Shown: positions 1 to 11,574, counted from the stretch's first letter. The stretch: 64,000 bases of DNA from Lactuca virosa (GCA_928212115.1 CAKMRJ010003334.1:26176681-26240680), one strand, 5' to 3'. Translations and numbers: made by a program. The notes: generated by a model from the letters alone, not told the origin.

Positions 1-364
1 GATAGATTTTTATTCACTTATAAATAACGAGAGCTGAAACTTAAAATAAAAAAAAAATTATTTTATCTTAAAACTATATAATATGGATGTCTATTTATAG
101 AGAGTAAAAAATTATGAATTTTGATATATTTAAAATTATTTTTCGATAAAATGGCTTTCTAAAAATAAAAAAAACAAAAAAAAGTATGTTTTTGTGTATA
201 TTAAGGTAACGATTAGCAGATTATAAGGAAACATGTTTGGTTGGAAAACACATGTTTATCCGTTATCCATTTCCGACGGTACGCCTAAGTGTTTTGCGGC
301 AAAATAAATGTGTGGTTGAGAATGATTCCCCCATTCTCAACCTTTTTTTATCTCAATTGAACCC
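1..364. other. AT-rich flank without recognisable gene
   Basis: No coding region is supported here. The longest reading frame (237-446) runs into the microsatellite and ends in alternating Tyr-Ile, so it is not believable. One short perfect inverted repeat is visible: GGTTGAGAATG at 314-324 and its complement at 332-342, separated by 7 bases. I see nothing else. Confidence 0.6.
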
Positions 365-405
365 TCCTCTCTCTCTCTCTCTTCTCTCTCTCTCTCGCTC
401 TCTAT

Positions 406-452
<47 letters not shown>

Positions 453-470
453 TATAATATATATCTATTA
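365..470. repeat. (CT)n-(TA)n compound microsatellite
   Basis: A CT tract (365-403) passes into a TA tract (403-470). The same CT-then-TA order, in the same orientation, recurs on the other side of the MITE at 887-1000. Confidence 0.9.
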
Positions 471-472
471 TA

Positions 473-886
473 TAGGTTATTCTATTCTAACTAATTATTG
501 TGCGGACGTATGGACAATGCAATTCTTTGAGAATGATAAAGAAAATATGTTGTTTGATAATATAAATACGTTCAATCTTACATAACTATTGTCATTAACA
601 CACATTCTCACTAATTAAATCGTCTATAAGGTTATTATATACTTATTATTATTATTCTCATTTCTGTCAGAATGTTTATTGAGTCGTATTCTGTCAGAAT
701 GAATATGAGTGAAAAACAATGTGTGGGAACAAAAATAAATAATAATTAGCGAGAATGCATGAAATTGACGATATTTTTGTAAGGTTGAACGTATTCGCAT
801 TTCTAAACAACTTATTATCTTAGTAATTTCATAGAATAACATTGTTCACACATCCGCACAATAATTAGTTAGAATACTTGAACCTA
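473..886. mobile_element. MITE / foldback element with long terminal inverted repeats
   Basis: The left arm (about 473-625) and right arm (about 722-886) are inverted copies. Seen directly: CTAACTAATTATTGTGCGGA at 489-508 has its complement at 853-872, and AATACGTTC followed by a diverged stretch is mirrored near 775-800. Both ends begin TAGGTT. The arms of roughly 150 bases surround a short centre with two copies of TTCTGTCAGAATG. There is no coding capacity. Long arms without a transposase suggest a non-autonomous Mutator-like or foldback element. I could not define a target-site duplication because both flanks are TA- or CT-rich, so the superfamily is open. Confidence 0.75.
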
Positions 887-950
887 GCTCTCTCTCTCTC
901 TCTCTCTCTATATCTATATATATAATTATATATATATATATATATCTTAT

Positions 951-1000
<50 letters not shown>
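887..1000. repeat. (CT)n-(TA)n compound microsatellite
   Basis: A CT tract (888-909) is followed by interrupted TA repeats to about 1000. It repeats the composition and order of 365-470 on the other side of the MITE. Confidence 0.9.
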
Positions 1001-1002
<2 letters not shown>

Positions 1003-1115
1003 GTTTTATTGTGCAACTACTAAATAAATTATGCAACTAATATTAGGTCCAACATCAAAGAAATATGGTACACCAAATTTTAGTCCCAACTTGTAAAAAA
1101 ATTAATCCAATACAA
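1001..1115. other. Unassigned flank of gypsy G1
   Basis: AT-rich sequence between the microsatellite and the LTR that starts TGTAACGTCCC at 1116. No gene or motif is seen. The five bases TACAA at 1111-1115 would be the left target-site copy if G1's LTR starts at 1116. The other copy is not in the window. Confidence 0.5.
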
Positions 1116-2079
1116 TGTAACGTCCCATTTTTCACAACAAAATTTTTCATTTTTAAATTAGGAATAAACAACATTTTTATAAAACTCAAGTCAAAGAAAT
1201 ATCATATCTTCAAAATATAGTCATCCAAAAATCAGAGTGGCATAACAAATGCAGAATCACAAAAGCTGCTGATGAATGTGTACAATCAAGTATTCGTCTT
1301 TGCATGATCATCTGAAGTACATGAAACATTTTAATCCATAACTGTAAGCCAAAGCTTAGTGAGTTCCCCAAAATACCACATACAACAATATACATATAAG
1401 CATACATGCTAACAGGTCCGTACTAACCCAATGAATGCCAAGACTCACAACACTCAAGTTGATATTGTCATCAACCCGACCGATGTGAATGTCTAGACTC
1501 ACAATACTCAGTTTTGGTCTTGTCATCAACTAATCCCCTTGTTGACCCCCAGCCTAAAGCTGTACCGCCTACACTAGTGGTCATCCGCACAAAGTCAAAT
1601 GCCTCAACCCTTCACAAATATATCGACGTATACATAATACATATAACAAACAAATCAGCATCACATGTAATAGTTTAGAAGTCTACCTACCTAACAACAT
1701 ACAACAATCTACCCATATCCTAACACCCTAGGACACATACTACAATATATAGTATAGTCAGGAAACTTACATCACTATTGAAAGCAGACACACCACAGCT
1801 CACAGAGAAGTACAAGTTGGGACTACAAACCACTTAATCACCAATTAGGGGTAAATCCTCAGTCTATAACCTAAAACCCCTAAGTTTACCAAATGTCAAC
1901 CTGGTCGAAAGTCAACAGTCAACGATCAATAGATAGCTACTCCATCATGGCCAACCCCTGACCGTGCCGTGGTAGCCTCACGATAAAACAGTCACAGATA
2001 AATTCGCTACCACGACGTGGCGAGCATCATGCCACATCGTAGGATCTGGCCAAAACTACTTAATGGATTAAGTTGTTAA
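1116..2079 (-). repeat. G1 3' LTR, downstream part
   Basis: It starts TGTAACGTCCC. Near 1310-1375 it has the block (diverged from TTTCAGGTACTTC on the minus strand, then the TTAGTGAG block) found at the same place in C2, C3 and C4 LTRs, which fixes the orientation as reverse. A repeated unit about 50 bp long (around 1432-1530) lies where the related LTRs carry their own tandem repeats. Palindromes of the CCACGNCGTGG type occur at about 1955-2030. The sequence is cut at 2079 by copia Co1; the last five bases GTTAA (2075-2079) are the target duplication. Confidence 0.85.
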
Positions 2080-2858
2080 TGATGGGTTTTGAGCAATCTA
2101 ACAACCTTAAGGTGCACATACAACCCTAAATGCTTTGGATCTATGTTTTCTCTAATTATACATGCAATTTGATTTCCAAAACATTATCCTAACTAGCATA
2201 CAAAACATGGGTACTTGTATAACAAAAAACTAGTTATATGACATACCTTTTCTTGTAGCTTGTTAACTTGGACCTTTAAGAGCCTAGAACCCCAAATATG
2301 ATGCCTCAAATGCTTTACAAAACACCACCATCAATGGAGGACTTGAGAGAAGATTACTTGCACACAAAATCGGTTATGCTCTTCCAAAGATCACTAGTGG
2401 CCGATTTCATGAGCTAAGGGACCCCTTTTTATAGTGTGGCAAGGATTAGGGTTACATCTATGTAAACCCTAATGTGCATGACCTTTCATCTCACTTAGGC
2501 TCCATGGGTTAAACCTCCATGGACTATCCATGGACTACGATGTTGGTTTAGCCCTACCTAAATAACCATTGGCCCACACTATAAGAATCATTGATTTACC
2601 AAATCAACCCCTTGCATTTAATTGGTCTCTTTTGATCACTAAATTAATTCCAAATTAATTCTTGATCAATACTAATTAAATAATATGATTTCATATTAAT
2701 ATATTAGAACTTATAATATATTAATAAATCATAAATACCTCTTATCAAAAGTCCATCCTTACAAATTGTTCCGGTGAAATACAACCCAAATGGACCATGC
2801 TACTTTCGGGTCAAGTACATACCAAATATAGTTATGGACTTAGACACCTTATACAACA
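2080..2858 (-). repeat. Co1 3' LTR (about 779 bp)
   Basis: It begins TGATGGGTTTTGAGC and ends ACAACA. Apart from substitutions it matches the 5' LTR at 10019-10800. A minus-strand TATA box (CTATAAAAAG, near 2425-2435) lies upstream of conserved text. At its right edge the minus-strand PPT AAGTGGGAC (2859-2868) marks it as the 3' copy. Confidence 0.93.
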
Positions 2859-3633
2859 GTGTCCCACTTGGATAAGTCTAATAACTATAACTACAAGTAC
2901 GACCTAAAACACAGACTAGCAATCGTGGCTCTTAAAAGCCTTTGTTGAACTATGACGCGCCATTTTAGATAAGGGATCATATAATCCTCTGTTCTCAAGA
3001 TATCAGCCGGATAAATACATGGAACATAGTCATTCTTATTGTCCAACATTTGTTTCCCGATTTCCAATTTTGTTTGACATAGAACTTAATCGAACACATC
3101 AATTGAGTTCTGACCGGGCCCGGTACATAAATCAAAACAAAATCATCGAGGGGCCCAATATATCGCTTTTAATCCTCCAAGGACTAAAAGGAACAGATAA
3201 ACTTCGAAAGTATATGCTTGTACTAACTACTTGTTAAATCATACAGAATAGTGCGTTTTATAACATCAAGTTACTAATGCGGTTTCGCACTATCAATGTA
3301 CAACCAACTCATAGTCAACAACTCATATATCTTGGTTTGAAGACTTATATGATATTATCGTCTCACGATCACCCGAGATAAATTCCATGAATTGATACAA
3401 GTGAGCGTGAGTTTAACCCAATACTCAGACCTTATAAGCACTCATGAATGTCGTAGCAAACTTTGCTATGTCTCATACACTTCAGACACTCTACAAGCCA
3501 AATTCATGAAAGTCTTGCCTCAATACCTACTTCCAACGTATGATTGACTGTGGATAGTTTGAATAATTTAATTATTCTGGAAGTTAAAACATGCAAAATG
3601 AAACAATAGTAAATGATTGACACAAGATAGTAA
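2859..3633 (-). other. Co1 3' non-coding tract with polypurine tract
   Basis: The minus-strand PPT (AGTGGGAC) abuts the LTR at 2859. The remaining about 770 bp has no reading frame and no recognised protein. It is not random: parts, such as the stretch around 3090-3190 with GGGGCCC and around 3560-3600, resemble the 3' region of the copia fragment Co2 (16653-17450). A long non-coding region after RNase H therefore appears to be a family trait. It continues at 4416-4501 after the solo LTR. Confidence 0.7.
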
Positions 3634-4415
3634 TGTTGGATTAGTGTGTAAGTCCATAACTATTTTAGTATGTACTTGACCCGATGGTGCATGGTCCTTT
3701 TGGGTTGCCTTCACCATAGCAATTTGACAGGGTGATTTGTGAAGAGAGAAGAGATATTATTATATTAATATATTATGAGAATAATATATTAAAGGATAAT
3801 AATATTGTTTGATTAATATTAGTCATAAATTAATTAGGAATTAATTTGGTGACTAAAAGAGGTTAATTGAATAAAGGGGCTTAAACTGTCAAATGTGTGA
3901 TAGTTGAGTTTTTGGGCTATGAAATCTTATGGGATATAGGGTGACCGAAATTAAGGAGTATGGGCTCCTTGAATTCGTCCAAGCCTTACTCTAGAAGGAT
4001 CATTGGATTGCTTAGGGCCTAAGTTATTCAATTAGGGTTAAGGATGTAACCCTAGTAGCTCATAGTATAAATAGACCCCATAGGTGAGGGAAATCGGCCA
4101 CCTTGTTGCATTGGGAACCCTAGAGCCGATTTCTATACCTCTCCTCTCTCTCCAAATCAACCTCTTGCTAGTTGGTGTTTGTAAGCCATTAGAGGAGTGA
4201 CAATTATGACTCTAAGCTTCAAGAACAAGAAGATTCAAGAAAGCAATCAAAAGGTATTCATCCAGATCTGATTTCATATATTATGTTTCTATTGTATTCA
4301 CCAGATCTAGCATTGAAAGTCTTGGATACATTGCATGTTAAATTAGAGAAACCTAGATCCAAGCATTAGGGTTTGCATGTGCACATAGGATAGTTCTTAT
4401 GGCTCAAACCTGACA
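3634..4415 (+). mobile_element. Solo copia LTR inserted in Co1
   Basis: A 782-bp forward LTR beginning TGTTGGATTAGTGTG and ending CTGACA, flanked by the 5-bp duplication AGTAA (3629-3633 and 4416-4420). It resembles in order and text the LTR of Co3 (58904) and the reverse LTRs of Co1. A TATA box (TATAAATA, about 4065-4072) is present. No internal region, PBS or PPT follows, so the element was removed by LTR-LTR recombination. Confidence 0.93.
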
Positions 4416-4501
4416 AGTAACACTACTTATAAATAAAAAACACCTTTTATTTAATCATCAAATGTCAATTACATTTTAACTATTACAAGTTTCAAAACTA
4501 T

Positions 4502-6061
4502 CTAATCATGAAAACTAATATCATCCTTCAGCCCTATGCGCCTTGCATGCTGTAAGTGCTTAACCCTACTCAGTCCCTTCGAGAGGGGATATGCTGGCTT
4601 CTCCTCTGACGATACCCTCTTTGCTACGAGGAGTCCTTCTTCTATCTGATGTCTTATGAAGTGATATTTTTTGTTGATGTGCCTGGATCTGCCATGATCC
4701 CTTGGTTACTTGGCTAAGGCAACTGCACTCTCGCTGTCACAGAAAATCTCCATAGGCTCCTTTATAGTTGGTACAACTCCAAGGTCTCCGATGAAGTTCT
4801 TCAGCCAAATCGCCTCCTTCGCCGCTTCGCTTGCTGCTATGTACTCTGATTCGCACGTTGAATCACCTACAGTCTCCTGCTTCGAACTTTTCCAAGTGAT
4901 TGCTCCTCCATTAAGGGTAAATACCCAGCCCGACTGAGAGCATAAATTATCTCTGTCGGTCTGAAAGCTGGCGTCACTATACCCCGTTACTCTCAAGACA
5001 TCACTCCCACCGAGGGTAAGGACCCAGTCCTTAGTCCTCCGCTGGTACTTGAGAATGTTCTTTACTGCAGTCCAGTGAGCCTTACTAGGATTCCCTTGAT
5101 ATCTGCTGACCATGCTCAAAGCAAAGGCCACATCAGGGCGAGTACAAGTCATAGCATACATGATCGAACCAACTGCGTAAGCATATGGTACTCGACTCAT
5201 CTCGGCTATCTCAGCCTCTGTACTCGGACTCTGAGTTTTACTCAGTTTGGTATTGCCTTGGATGGGTAACTCACCTTTATTGGAATCCATCATGTTGAAC
5301 CTTTTCAACACCTTATCCAAGTAGGTACGTTGACTAAGTCCAATTAGTCTTTTACTCCTGTCTCTCAATATCCTTATCCCCAGAATATAGGCAGCTTCTT
5401 CGAGGTCCTTCATAGCGAAACACTTCCCAAGCCAGGACTTAACCTCCTGCAAGGTTGGGATGTCATTTCCTACGAGAAGTATGTCATCCACATACAACAC
5501 CAGAAAGCTAACTGTACTCCCACTAGCCTTGACATACACACATGACTCATCCTCGCTTCTCGAAAAGCCAAACTCTTTTACTTTCTCATCGAAACAAAGA
5601 TTCCATCTACGAGATGCTTGTTTCAATCCATAAATGGATTTTTCAAGCTTACACACTCTATTAGGGTACTTTGCATTGACAAACCCTTCTGGCTAAACCA
5701 TGTAAACATCCTCAACCAACTTTCCATTAAGGAAAGTGGTTTTGACATCCATTTTCCATATTTCATAGTCATGAAATGCAGCTATGGCTAGCATAACCCT
5801 AATGGACTTAATCTTCGCTACTGGCGAGAAGGTCTCATCATAGTTAACTCCTTGAGTTTGAGTAAAGCCCTTCGCAACCAGTCGCGCCTTATAAGTGTGT
5901 ACCTTTCCATCCATATCGGTCTTCTTCTTGAAGATCCATTTGCACCCGACTGTCTTTCGACCCGATACATTGTCAACCAAGTTCCAAAGTTGATTGTCAT
6001 ACATGGACTGAATCTCGCTGTCTATCGCGTCTTTCCATTTAGCAGACTCGGGGCCTGCCAT
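4502..6061 (-). pseudogene. Co1 reverse transcriptase and RNase H
   Basis: On the minus strand from 6061: the RT start with W-KDA, then KWIFKKK, KARLVAKGF, DYxETFSPVAK and MDVKTTFLNG, all copia RT landmarks. A TAG at 5693-5695 then breaks the frame. The second frame (5656-4706) holds YGLKQASRRW and the catalytic YVDDILL (near 5480-5495), followed by copia RNase H (GYSDASFQTD, SGWVFTLNGG, SSKQETV, SEYIAASEAAKE, CDSESAVALAK). A stop at 4706 interrupts its end. Homology (HINKKYHFIRHQIEEG) continues to about 4510 and a natural stop lies at 4502. The encoded enzymes would copy element RNA to DNA in cytoplasmic particles. They are not functional as written. Confidence 0.93.
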
Positions 6062-6070
6062 GGCTTCCTT

Positions 6071-7171
6071 TTAGTTTTTAGGTTCATCCAAATTTACCAG
6101 TGTGTTATCACTGATAAATGTATCAGCCTGAAATGTTATATGGAAACCATATAACACAGGTGGAACACTAACTCTAGTGGAACGCCTCAGAGGTACGGAC
6201 TCGTCAACTGGATCAACAGGAGTTTCCTCCTCAGGTTGATTGCTAGTGTTTGAGGTTCCTTCACCAATTGAATCTTCAAGCTCTTCAAGGTCAATTTGCC
6301 TCCTACTGTCTCCTTGGCCTATGAGTTCTCTCTCGCGAAAGAATCCACTCCTCGTAACGAAGACAACATTGTCACTCGGTCTGTAGAAGAGATATCCAAA
6401 GGATTTATGTGGGTTGCCGATGAAAATACACCGCTCACTACGAGGTTCGAGCTTTTCGTGAGTCTCACGCCTCACGAAAGACTCGCAACCCCAAACCTTG
6501 ATGTATGCTAACGAGGGAACCTTCCGTGTCCACATCTTGTGAGGTGTTTTGTCAACCTTCTTAGTTGGGACTAGATTAAGGATATGGGCGACAGTCTCTA
6601 AGGCATACCCCCAGAATGAGATAGGTAACGAACCTCAACTCATCATGGAACGAACCACGTCCAACAAGGTTCGTTCGCGCCTCTCAGCCACACCATTAAG
6701 CTGTGGTGTCCTAGGTGGCGTCAATTGTGAAACAATCCCACATTCCTTAAGATAGTCTAGGAACTCGATACTAAGATACTCACCACCCCGATCGGATCGG
6801 AGCATCTTTATCTTCCTGCCCAGCTGATTCTCCACTTCTTGCTTAAACTCTTTGAATCTTTCAAAGGTTTCTGACTTATGTTTGATTAAGTAGATATAGC
6901 CATATCTGCTGTAATCATCAATAAAAGTCACATAGAAGCGGTTAGCATCCCTTGTGGCGGTTCAGAAAGGTCCACACACATCGGTGTGTATGAGATCTAA
7001 CAAACCTTCACCCCTTTCACAAGTACCAATGAAGAGCGATTTAGTCATCTTTCCAAGCAAACAAGATTCGCAAGTGTCATCCGACCTTAAATCGAATGAC
7101 TCCAAGACTCCAGCCTTTTGGAGTTGGCCTATGTGCTTCTTGTTGACATGTCTAAGACGACAATGCCACAA
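6071..7171 (-). pseudogene. Co1 integrase
   Basis: On the minus strand from 7171: an HHCC-type zinc region (WHCRLRHVNKKHI ... CESCLLGK), then the catalytic core with DDYSRYGYIYL, LRSDRGGEYL and NGVAERRERTL, which supply the D, D and E of the DDE triad, then the C-terminal part with VWGCESFVRR and the copia tail (Q-rich/acidic linker, PLRRSTR) leading into RT. Stops or frame breaks occur between 7187 and 7171, at about 6632 (a TGA after the residues MMS) and at 6071 before the RT start. The enzyme would join cDNA ends to chromosomal DNA. Confidence 0.92.
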
Positions 7172-7183
7172 GCATGCATTATC

Positions 7184-7630
7184 CTAATCATTGGAAAAAT
7201 CAATGTGCAACACATTATTTCCTAAGTTGTCTACAACCATCACAGTTTCATATACACCATTACAAGGCAATGCTTTAAAATAAAAAAACACCATTATAAA
7301 AAGCATTAATAGCACCAATTTCATTATCAAATGAAAAACTAAAACCTTGTTTGTACAAACCATGAAAGGAAATAACATTTCTCGCCATTTCAGACGAGTA
7401 GCAACAATTATTCAAATCTAATTCTAACCCACTACTAAGCAATAAAGAATAAACTCCAATCTTGGTGACAGGTGAAACCTTCCTATTCCCCATGATCAAG
7501 TTCATCTTCCCGTGCTCCACATCCTTACTTCTTTTTAGTCTGTGCAAATTAGAACAAATGTGAATTCCACAACCTGTATCAAGGACCCAAGAACAAGAAT
7601 GTGATGAGTTATTAGATAGAATAGTATAAA
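7184..7630 (-). pseudogene. Co1 aspartic protease
   Basis: The minus-strand frame contains WVLDTGCGIHIC, the copia form of the aspartic-protease active site (DTG in place of DSG), followed by a typical substrate-flap region. It lies between the gag zinc knuckle and integrase, as expected for gag-PR-INT order. A stop near 7180 separates it from integrase. It would cut the Gag-Pol polyprotein. Confidence 0.88.
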
Positions 7631-8531
7631 TACCTGCATGGGTGGGTTTAACCTTCCCATCCTTTACATCCTGCAAGTTTTTGGGGCAGCTTTGCTTCCA
7701 GTGCCCTTTATCATGACAATAGAAACACTCTGTTTCCTTAGGAATGGAAGAGGGAGCAGCAGAACCAGCTTTGGTTCCACTAGAAGAGGATCCATCAAGA
7801 TACTTTCCCTTGCGGCTCTTGGAGGGAGCCTTCCTCTTCTTCCCCTTCCCATGTACAATTCCCAAGACAGGGGCATTAGCAGTAGGAGTAGAAATAACAG
7901 ATTTACCCGTGAGACTACTTTCAGCAGTCCTCAAAAGCCCTTGAATTTTGCTAAGTGTGACCTCCTCCTTGTTCATATGATAGGTCATGCGGAACTGATC
8001 ATAACATGGAGTTAAGGAGTGTAGAATGATATCCATAGCCAGCTCCTCATCGAAGTTCACATTCAACTTTAGCAAAACGGTCCACAAACCTTTGCATTTT
8101 CTACAAGTGGGCCGTGATGGGTTCACCATCCTTCATCTTAGTTGTTATCATGGAAGAGATGATTTCATACCTCTCTTGACAAGTACTCTGATGGTATCTT
8201 TCCATCAGGTCTTGGTGCATCTCAAAAAGGTAGAAGTCCTTATAGGACTTTTGGAGTTCAGCTGTCATGGTGGCCAACATGATACAAGACACCTTGGTGG
8301 CATCCTTCTCATGAGTGCTAAACTCAGCGATGTCCTCAGGTGTAGCAGAAGACTCATCGATTTCCTTAAATCCTTGTCAAGGACATATTCCTTGTCCTCA
8401 TAGCGAGTGAACATCCTGATGTTCCTAATCCAGTCATTGAAATTAGTGTCATCAAAGATGACTCTCCCACATAAGTTCATTAGAGAGAAGGAGCTAGTAG
8501 GGTTTGAGCCAGAAGCAGTGTTGGAAGACAT
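7631..8531 (-). pseudogene. Co1 gag (nucleocapsid/capsid)
   Basis: The start Met is at 8531 (MSSNTASGSN). The frame shifts near 8290 and again near 8105, after which a capsid-like stretch (FDEELAMDIILHSL, YHMNKEEVTLS) continues to a single CCHC zinc knuckle CFYCHDKGHWKQSC (about 7685-7725). The middle segment is read from another minus-strand frame (8292-8101). The family normally has one gag-pol frame. At least two frameshifts make this copy inactive. This belongs to the UBN2/retrotran-gag class of copia capsid proteins. Confidence 0.88.
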
Positions 8532-8902
8532 CTGAAAAGAAAGAAAGACAAAGTTTAGATTAGATAAGAGTCCTTAATATAACACCCAAATGAAATATTA
8601 AGGCTAGGACCCAACACAATATTTTACAATTTGGAAGAGGGATGTCGTAATCCAACTTGCAAAATATTTGAAGGTAGGTAAATGACGATTTACCAATTTG
8701 CACCATGAAAAACAAAATTGATTATTAAGTTTTAATTGGATTGAAATTCCTAGATTCCTTTGAGATTCATTGAACTTTTCAATGGCATGTTTAAATCTCG
8801 ATTATGCCCTTCAAGTTTGGGACTGGGATACCGAGGATCACAAACAATGTGTGAATAACCATGCAAATTAACTTGGTACACTTGATGTCATTTATCACCT
8901 AA

Positions 8903-9017
8903 TCAATGTGTCGGTTAACCAGGCATGCTCCACCGATCTATGACAAACATCAAGCTACCCTTTTCCATGCTTACCAGTACAAGTTAATGTGTCGGTTAAC
9001 CACACACGCTCCATTAA
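8903..9017 (-). repeat. Two GGTTAACC-centred leader hairpins of Co1
   Basis: Copies at 8903-8936 and 8984-9017. On the element's RNA strand the outer stems are TCGGTG/CATTGA (with two G-U pairs) and TTAATG/CATTAA. The inside keeps GGAGC and GGTTAACCGACA. Co3 carries three further copies with other stem pairs. Confidence 0.65.
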
Positions 9018-9431
9018 TGACTTGGCAAGGTGCAAAGTGAAATTTCATGGATTAGCATCAATTTCACATTTTCCTAAAGTAACTAAGATTGGGAATTTAA
9101 TAAAACATTTAGTTACTTTATAATTTTCATTATACTTTTAATGAGAATTAGTGTCTTATCCTACCCGTTCAGCTAACGACCCTCCACCAGTCAAGGAAGC
9201 GGTGGGTGAAAGTGTACACCCATTAAACCACAATTTTATAGGCAGTAACCTTATACCCCCCTTATAGACCGACTTCGCGAATGAGCCCTACTAACGGTAA
9301 GACTGACTTGTCTTATACATATATATGATTATTAAACTTTTAATATTATAATAGTATAAGGGTTGAATTTTAAACTTTTAAAATTATAGGTTTTGGAATT
9401 AAAGTATTCATAAGTGTGACTTTACAAATTC

Positions 9432-9550
9432 CAAAACTTGAGGGCAAGTTTTGAAACTTATTCAAAAATTTTTATTTCCATAACTTATGAGTTTAATGAC
9501 TTTTAAAGAAAAGACTTTTGGTTTTCCATAACTTGCGGACAAGTTATGGA
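9432..9550 (-). repeat. Two AACTTG leader hairpins of Co1
   Basis: Hairpin at 9432-9453 (CAAAACTTG / CAAGTTTTG, 4-base loop) and at 9525-9550 (TCCATAACTTG / CAAGTTATGGA, 4-base loop). Co3 has matching hairpins of both types at 60370-60391, 60131-60156 and 60261-60288. Confidence 0.7.
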
Positions 9551-10000
9551 GTCCATTAAAAACATTTAGGTCATTATTTTAATTAACACAATAATCAAAT
9601 AATACATACATGATCTAATTAAACTCATAAGAACAAGATAATTCATATCATCAATCTTCAAGAAATTAGCCTAATCATATAAACTAATACAAATCTTGAA
9701 ATTATGACTATTATCTTTTAATTGGACAAGCATGATCATTACCTTATGAAAAAACAGATTTCATGGTTTAAAAAACAGTTTGGGGTAATGATCCTAATCC
9801 AATTTCTGGCCAAAACTCGAAATTCTGCACACTAGAGAACCAACTCGGCGAGTACATGAACTGGACTCGTCGATTTTGTCTATTTCTGAGTGGAATCGTC
9901 GAGTGACCCAGTGAACTCGGCGAGTTCACCAGTCAGAATGTAGAAATTCGATTTTTCCAACTTTGAAAACCAATTAACATCAAGTATAATAGAAAACAAT

Positions 10001-10018
10001 CCTAGGCTCTGATACCAC
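10001..10018 (-). promoter_or_regulatory. Co1 primer binding site
   Basis: The minus strand reads GTGGTATCAGAGCC immediately after the 5' LTR. TGGTATCAGAGC is complementary to the 3' end of plant initiator tRNA-Met and is the standard copia PBS. Confidence 0.93.
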
Positions 10019-10800
10019 TGATGGGTTTTGAGCACTCTAACAACCTTAAGGTGCACATACAACTCTAAATGCTTTGGATCTATGTTTTCTCTAATTATAC
10101 ATGCAATTTTATTTTCCAAAGCATTATCCTAACTAGCAAACAAAAGATGGGTACTTGTATAACAAAAAACTAGTTAGATGACATACCTTTTCTTGTAGCT
10201 TGTTAACTTGGACCTTTAAGAGCCTAGCACCCCAAATGTGATGCCTCAAATGCTTTATAAAACACCACCAACAATGGAGAACTTGAGAGAAGATTACTTG
10301 CACACAAAATCGGCTATGCTCTTCCAAAGATCACTAGTGGCCGATTTCATGAGCTAAGGGACCCCTTTTTATAGTGTGGCAAGGATTAGGGTTACATCCA
10401 TGTAAAGCCTAATGTGCATGAACTTTCATCTTATTTAGGTTCCATAGGTTAAACCTCCATGGACTATCCATAGACTACCATGTTGGTTTAGCCCAACCTA
10501 AATAACCATTGGCCCACACTATAAGAATCATTGATTTACCAAATCAACCCCTTACATTTAATTAGTCTCTTTTGATCACTAAATTAATTCCAAATTAATT
10601 CTTGATCAATACTAATTAAATAATATGATTTCATATTAATATATTAGAACTTATAATATATTAATAAATCATAAATAACCTCTTCTCAAAAGTCCATCCT
10701 TACAAATTGTTCCGGTGAAATGCAACCCAAATGGAGCATGCTACTTTTCGGGTCAAGTACATACCAAATATAGTTATGGGCTTAGACACCTTATCCAACA
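10019..10800 (-). repeat. Co1 5' LTR (782 bp)
   Basis: It begins TGATGGGTTTTGAGC and ends ATCCAACA. A minus-strand TATA box CTATAAAAAG lies at about 10365-10375. The PBS is on its left and the target duplication GTTAA (10801-10805) on its right. Confidence 0.94.
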
Positions 10801-10805
10801 GTTAA

Positions 10806-11556
10806 TCCATTAAGTCCAAAGTCCATATCTTCCAGAAAGCTTCTTAACATCCCACAGAGTCATAAAAATCCTAACTTTATAGACATGCATGTCTAACGCA
10901 TGTCTTTCCAAGACTAGGTTGAAATGGTAAGAAAAATGGCATAAATCTCATGCATGGCTTCAAAACACTCCCATGTTATAGATCCAAAAGATATAACACT
11001 CTAAGGACCTCATAGAGTAATAAAGTTGATAACTTTATTACAACCATTCATTCAAACTCAACCTATAGACCAATATATACTAGCTTTCTAGATCTACAAG
11101 AAATAAACCATAAAGATGGAGCCTTGAAAACTTACAATGGTCCAAAAACATGCTCAAAAGTAAATGCTTGTGCTAGCTAGATGGCCCTTTCCACTACAAA
11201 TGGTTCCCTTCTTCCTTCAATGAACACCAAAGGCAAAATGAGTTCAAGAACACCAATATGAGGCTAGGGTTTTGATTTTAGAGTGATGGAGGCTGAGGGT
11301 GGGAGAATCCCTAACCATCACAACCTTTAAATATGGTCTACATCCCAAAATATAGGGTTTTGAGTCCCATTCGTCACCACATCATGGCCAATACATAACA
11401 ACATCGTGGTCACTAGAAAATACGCGAACAGTATCGGACGACGCCACGTCGTGGTGATCCTCCACCACCACACTGTGGCCAACCAAAAATCCTTCAAATT
11501 TAATAGTTAATCAATATAACTTTAAAAGAAGCATACCTGAAAAAGCCAGTGTTACA
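10806..11556 (-). repeat. G1 3' LTR, upstream part
   Basis: It resumes the LTR broken by Co1 after the GTTAA copy and ends AGTGTTACA at 11556. It carries a second zone of CCACGTCGTGG-like palindromes at about 11395-11475. A minus-strand PPT (CTCCCCCACTT read on plus, 11560-11570) follows directly, showing that this is the 3' LTR. Confidence 0.87.
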
Positions 11557-11571
11557 ATTCTCCCCCACTTG
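11557..11571 (-). promoter_or_regulatory. G1 polypurine tract
   Basis: The plus strand reads ATTCTCCCCCACTT next to the LTR, i.e. AAGTGGGGGAGAAT on the element strand. This is the expected plus-strand primer site between pol and the 3' LTR. C4 has the same tract at 56513. Confidence 0.88.
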
Positions 11572-11574
11572 AAT

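Larger units (their letters stand above)
8532..10000 (-). other. Co1 5' leader, with conserved hairpins
   Basis: About 1.47 kb of non-coding sequence between PBS and gag. Blocks match the leader of Co3 in the other orientation: 9161-9300 against 60530-60690 (about 150 bp), and the text around 8815-8900. Two GGTTAACC-centred hairpins (8903-8936, 8984-9017) and two AACTTG hairpins (9432-9453, 9525-9550) are conserved with Co3. ACTCGGCGAGT palindromes lie at about 9844-9930. No reading frame is credible. Confidence 0.8.
2080..10800 (-). mobile_element. Ty1/copia element Co1, complete but decayed
   Basis: An 8.7-kb reverse copia element with two recognisable LTRs (2080-2858 and 10019-10800), PBS, leader, gag, PR, INT, RT, RNase H, a long 3' non-coding tract and a PPT. 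It is flanked by a perfect 5-bp target duplication GTTAA (2075-2079 and 10801-10805) and sits in the LTR of gypsy G1. The LTRs are alike over most of their length with scattered differences, so insertion was not very recent. Several stops and frameshifts break the single gag-pol frame. A forward solo copia LTR (3634-4415) sits in the 3' non-coding tract. Confidence 0.95.

Noticed and set aside
237..446. 69-codon plus-strand frame ending in Tyr-Ile repeats
   Set aside because: It translates the CT/TA microsatellite; no family resemblance.
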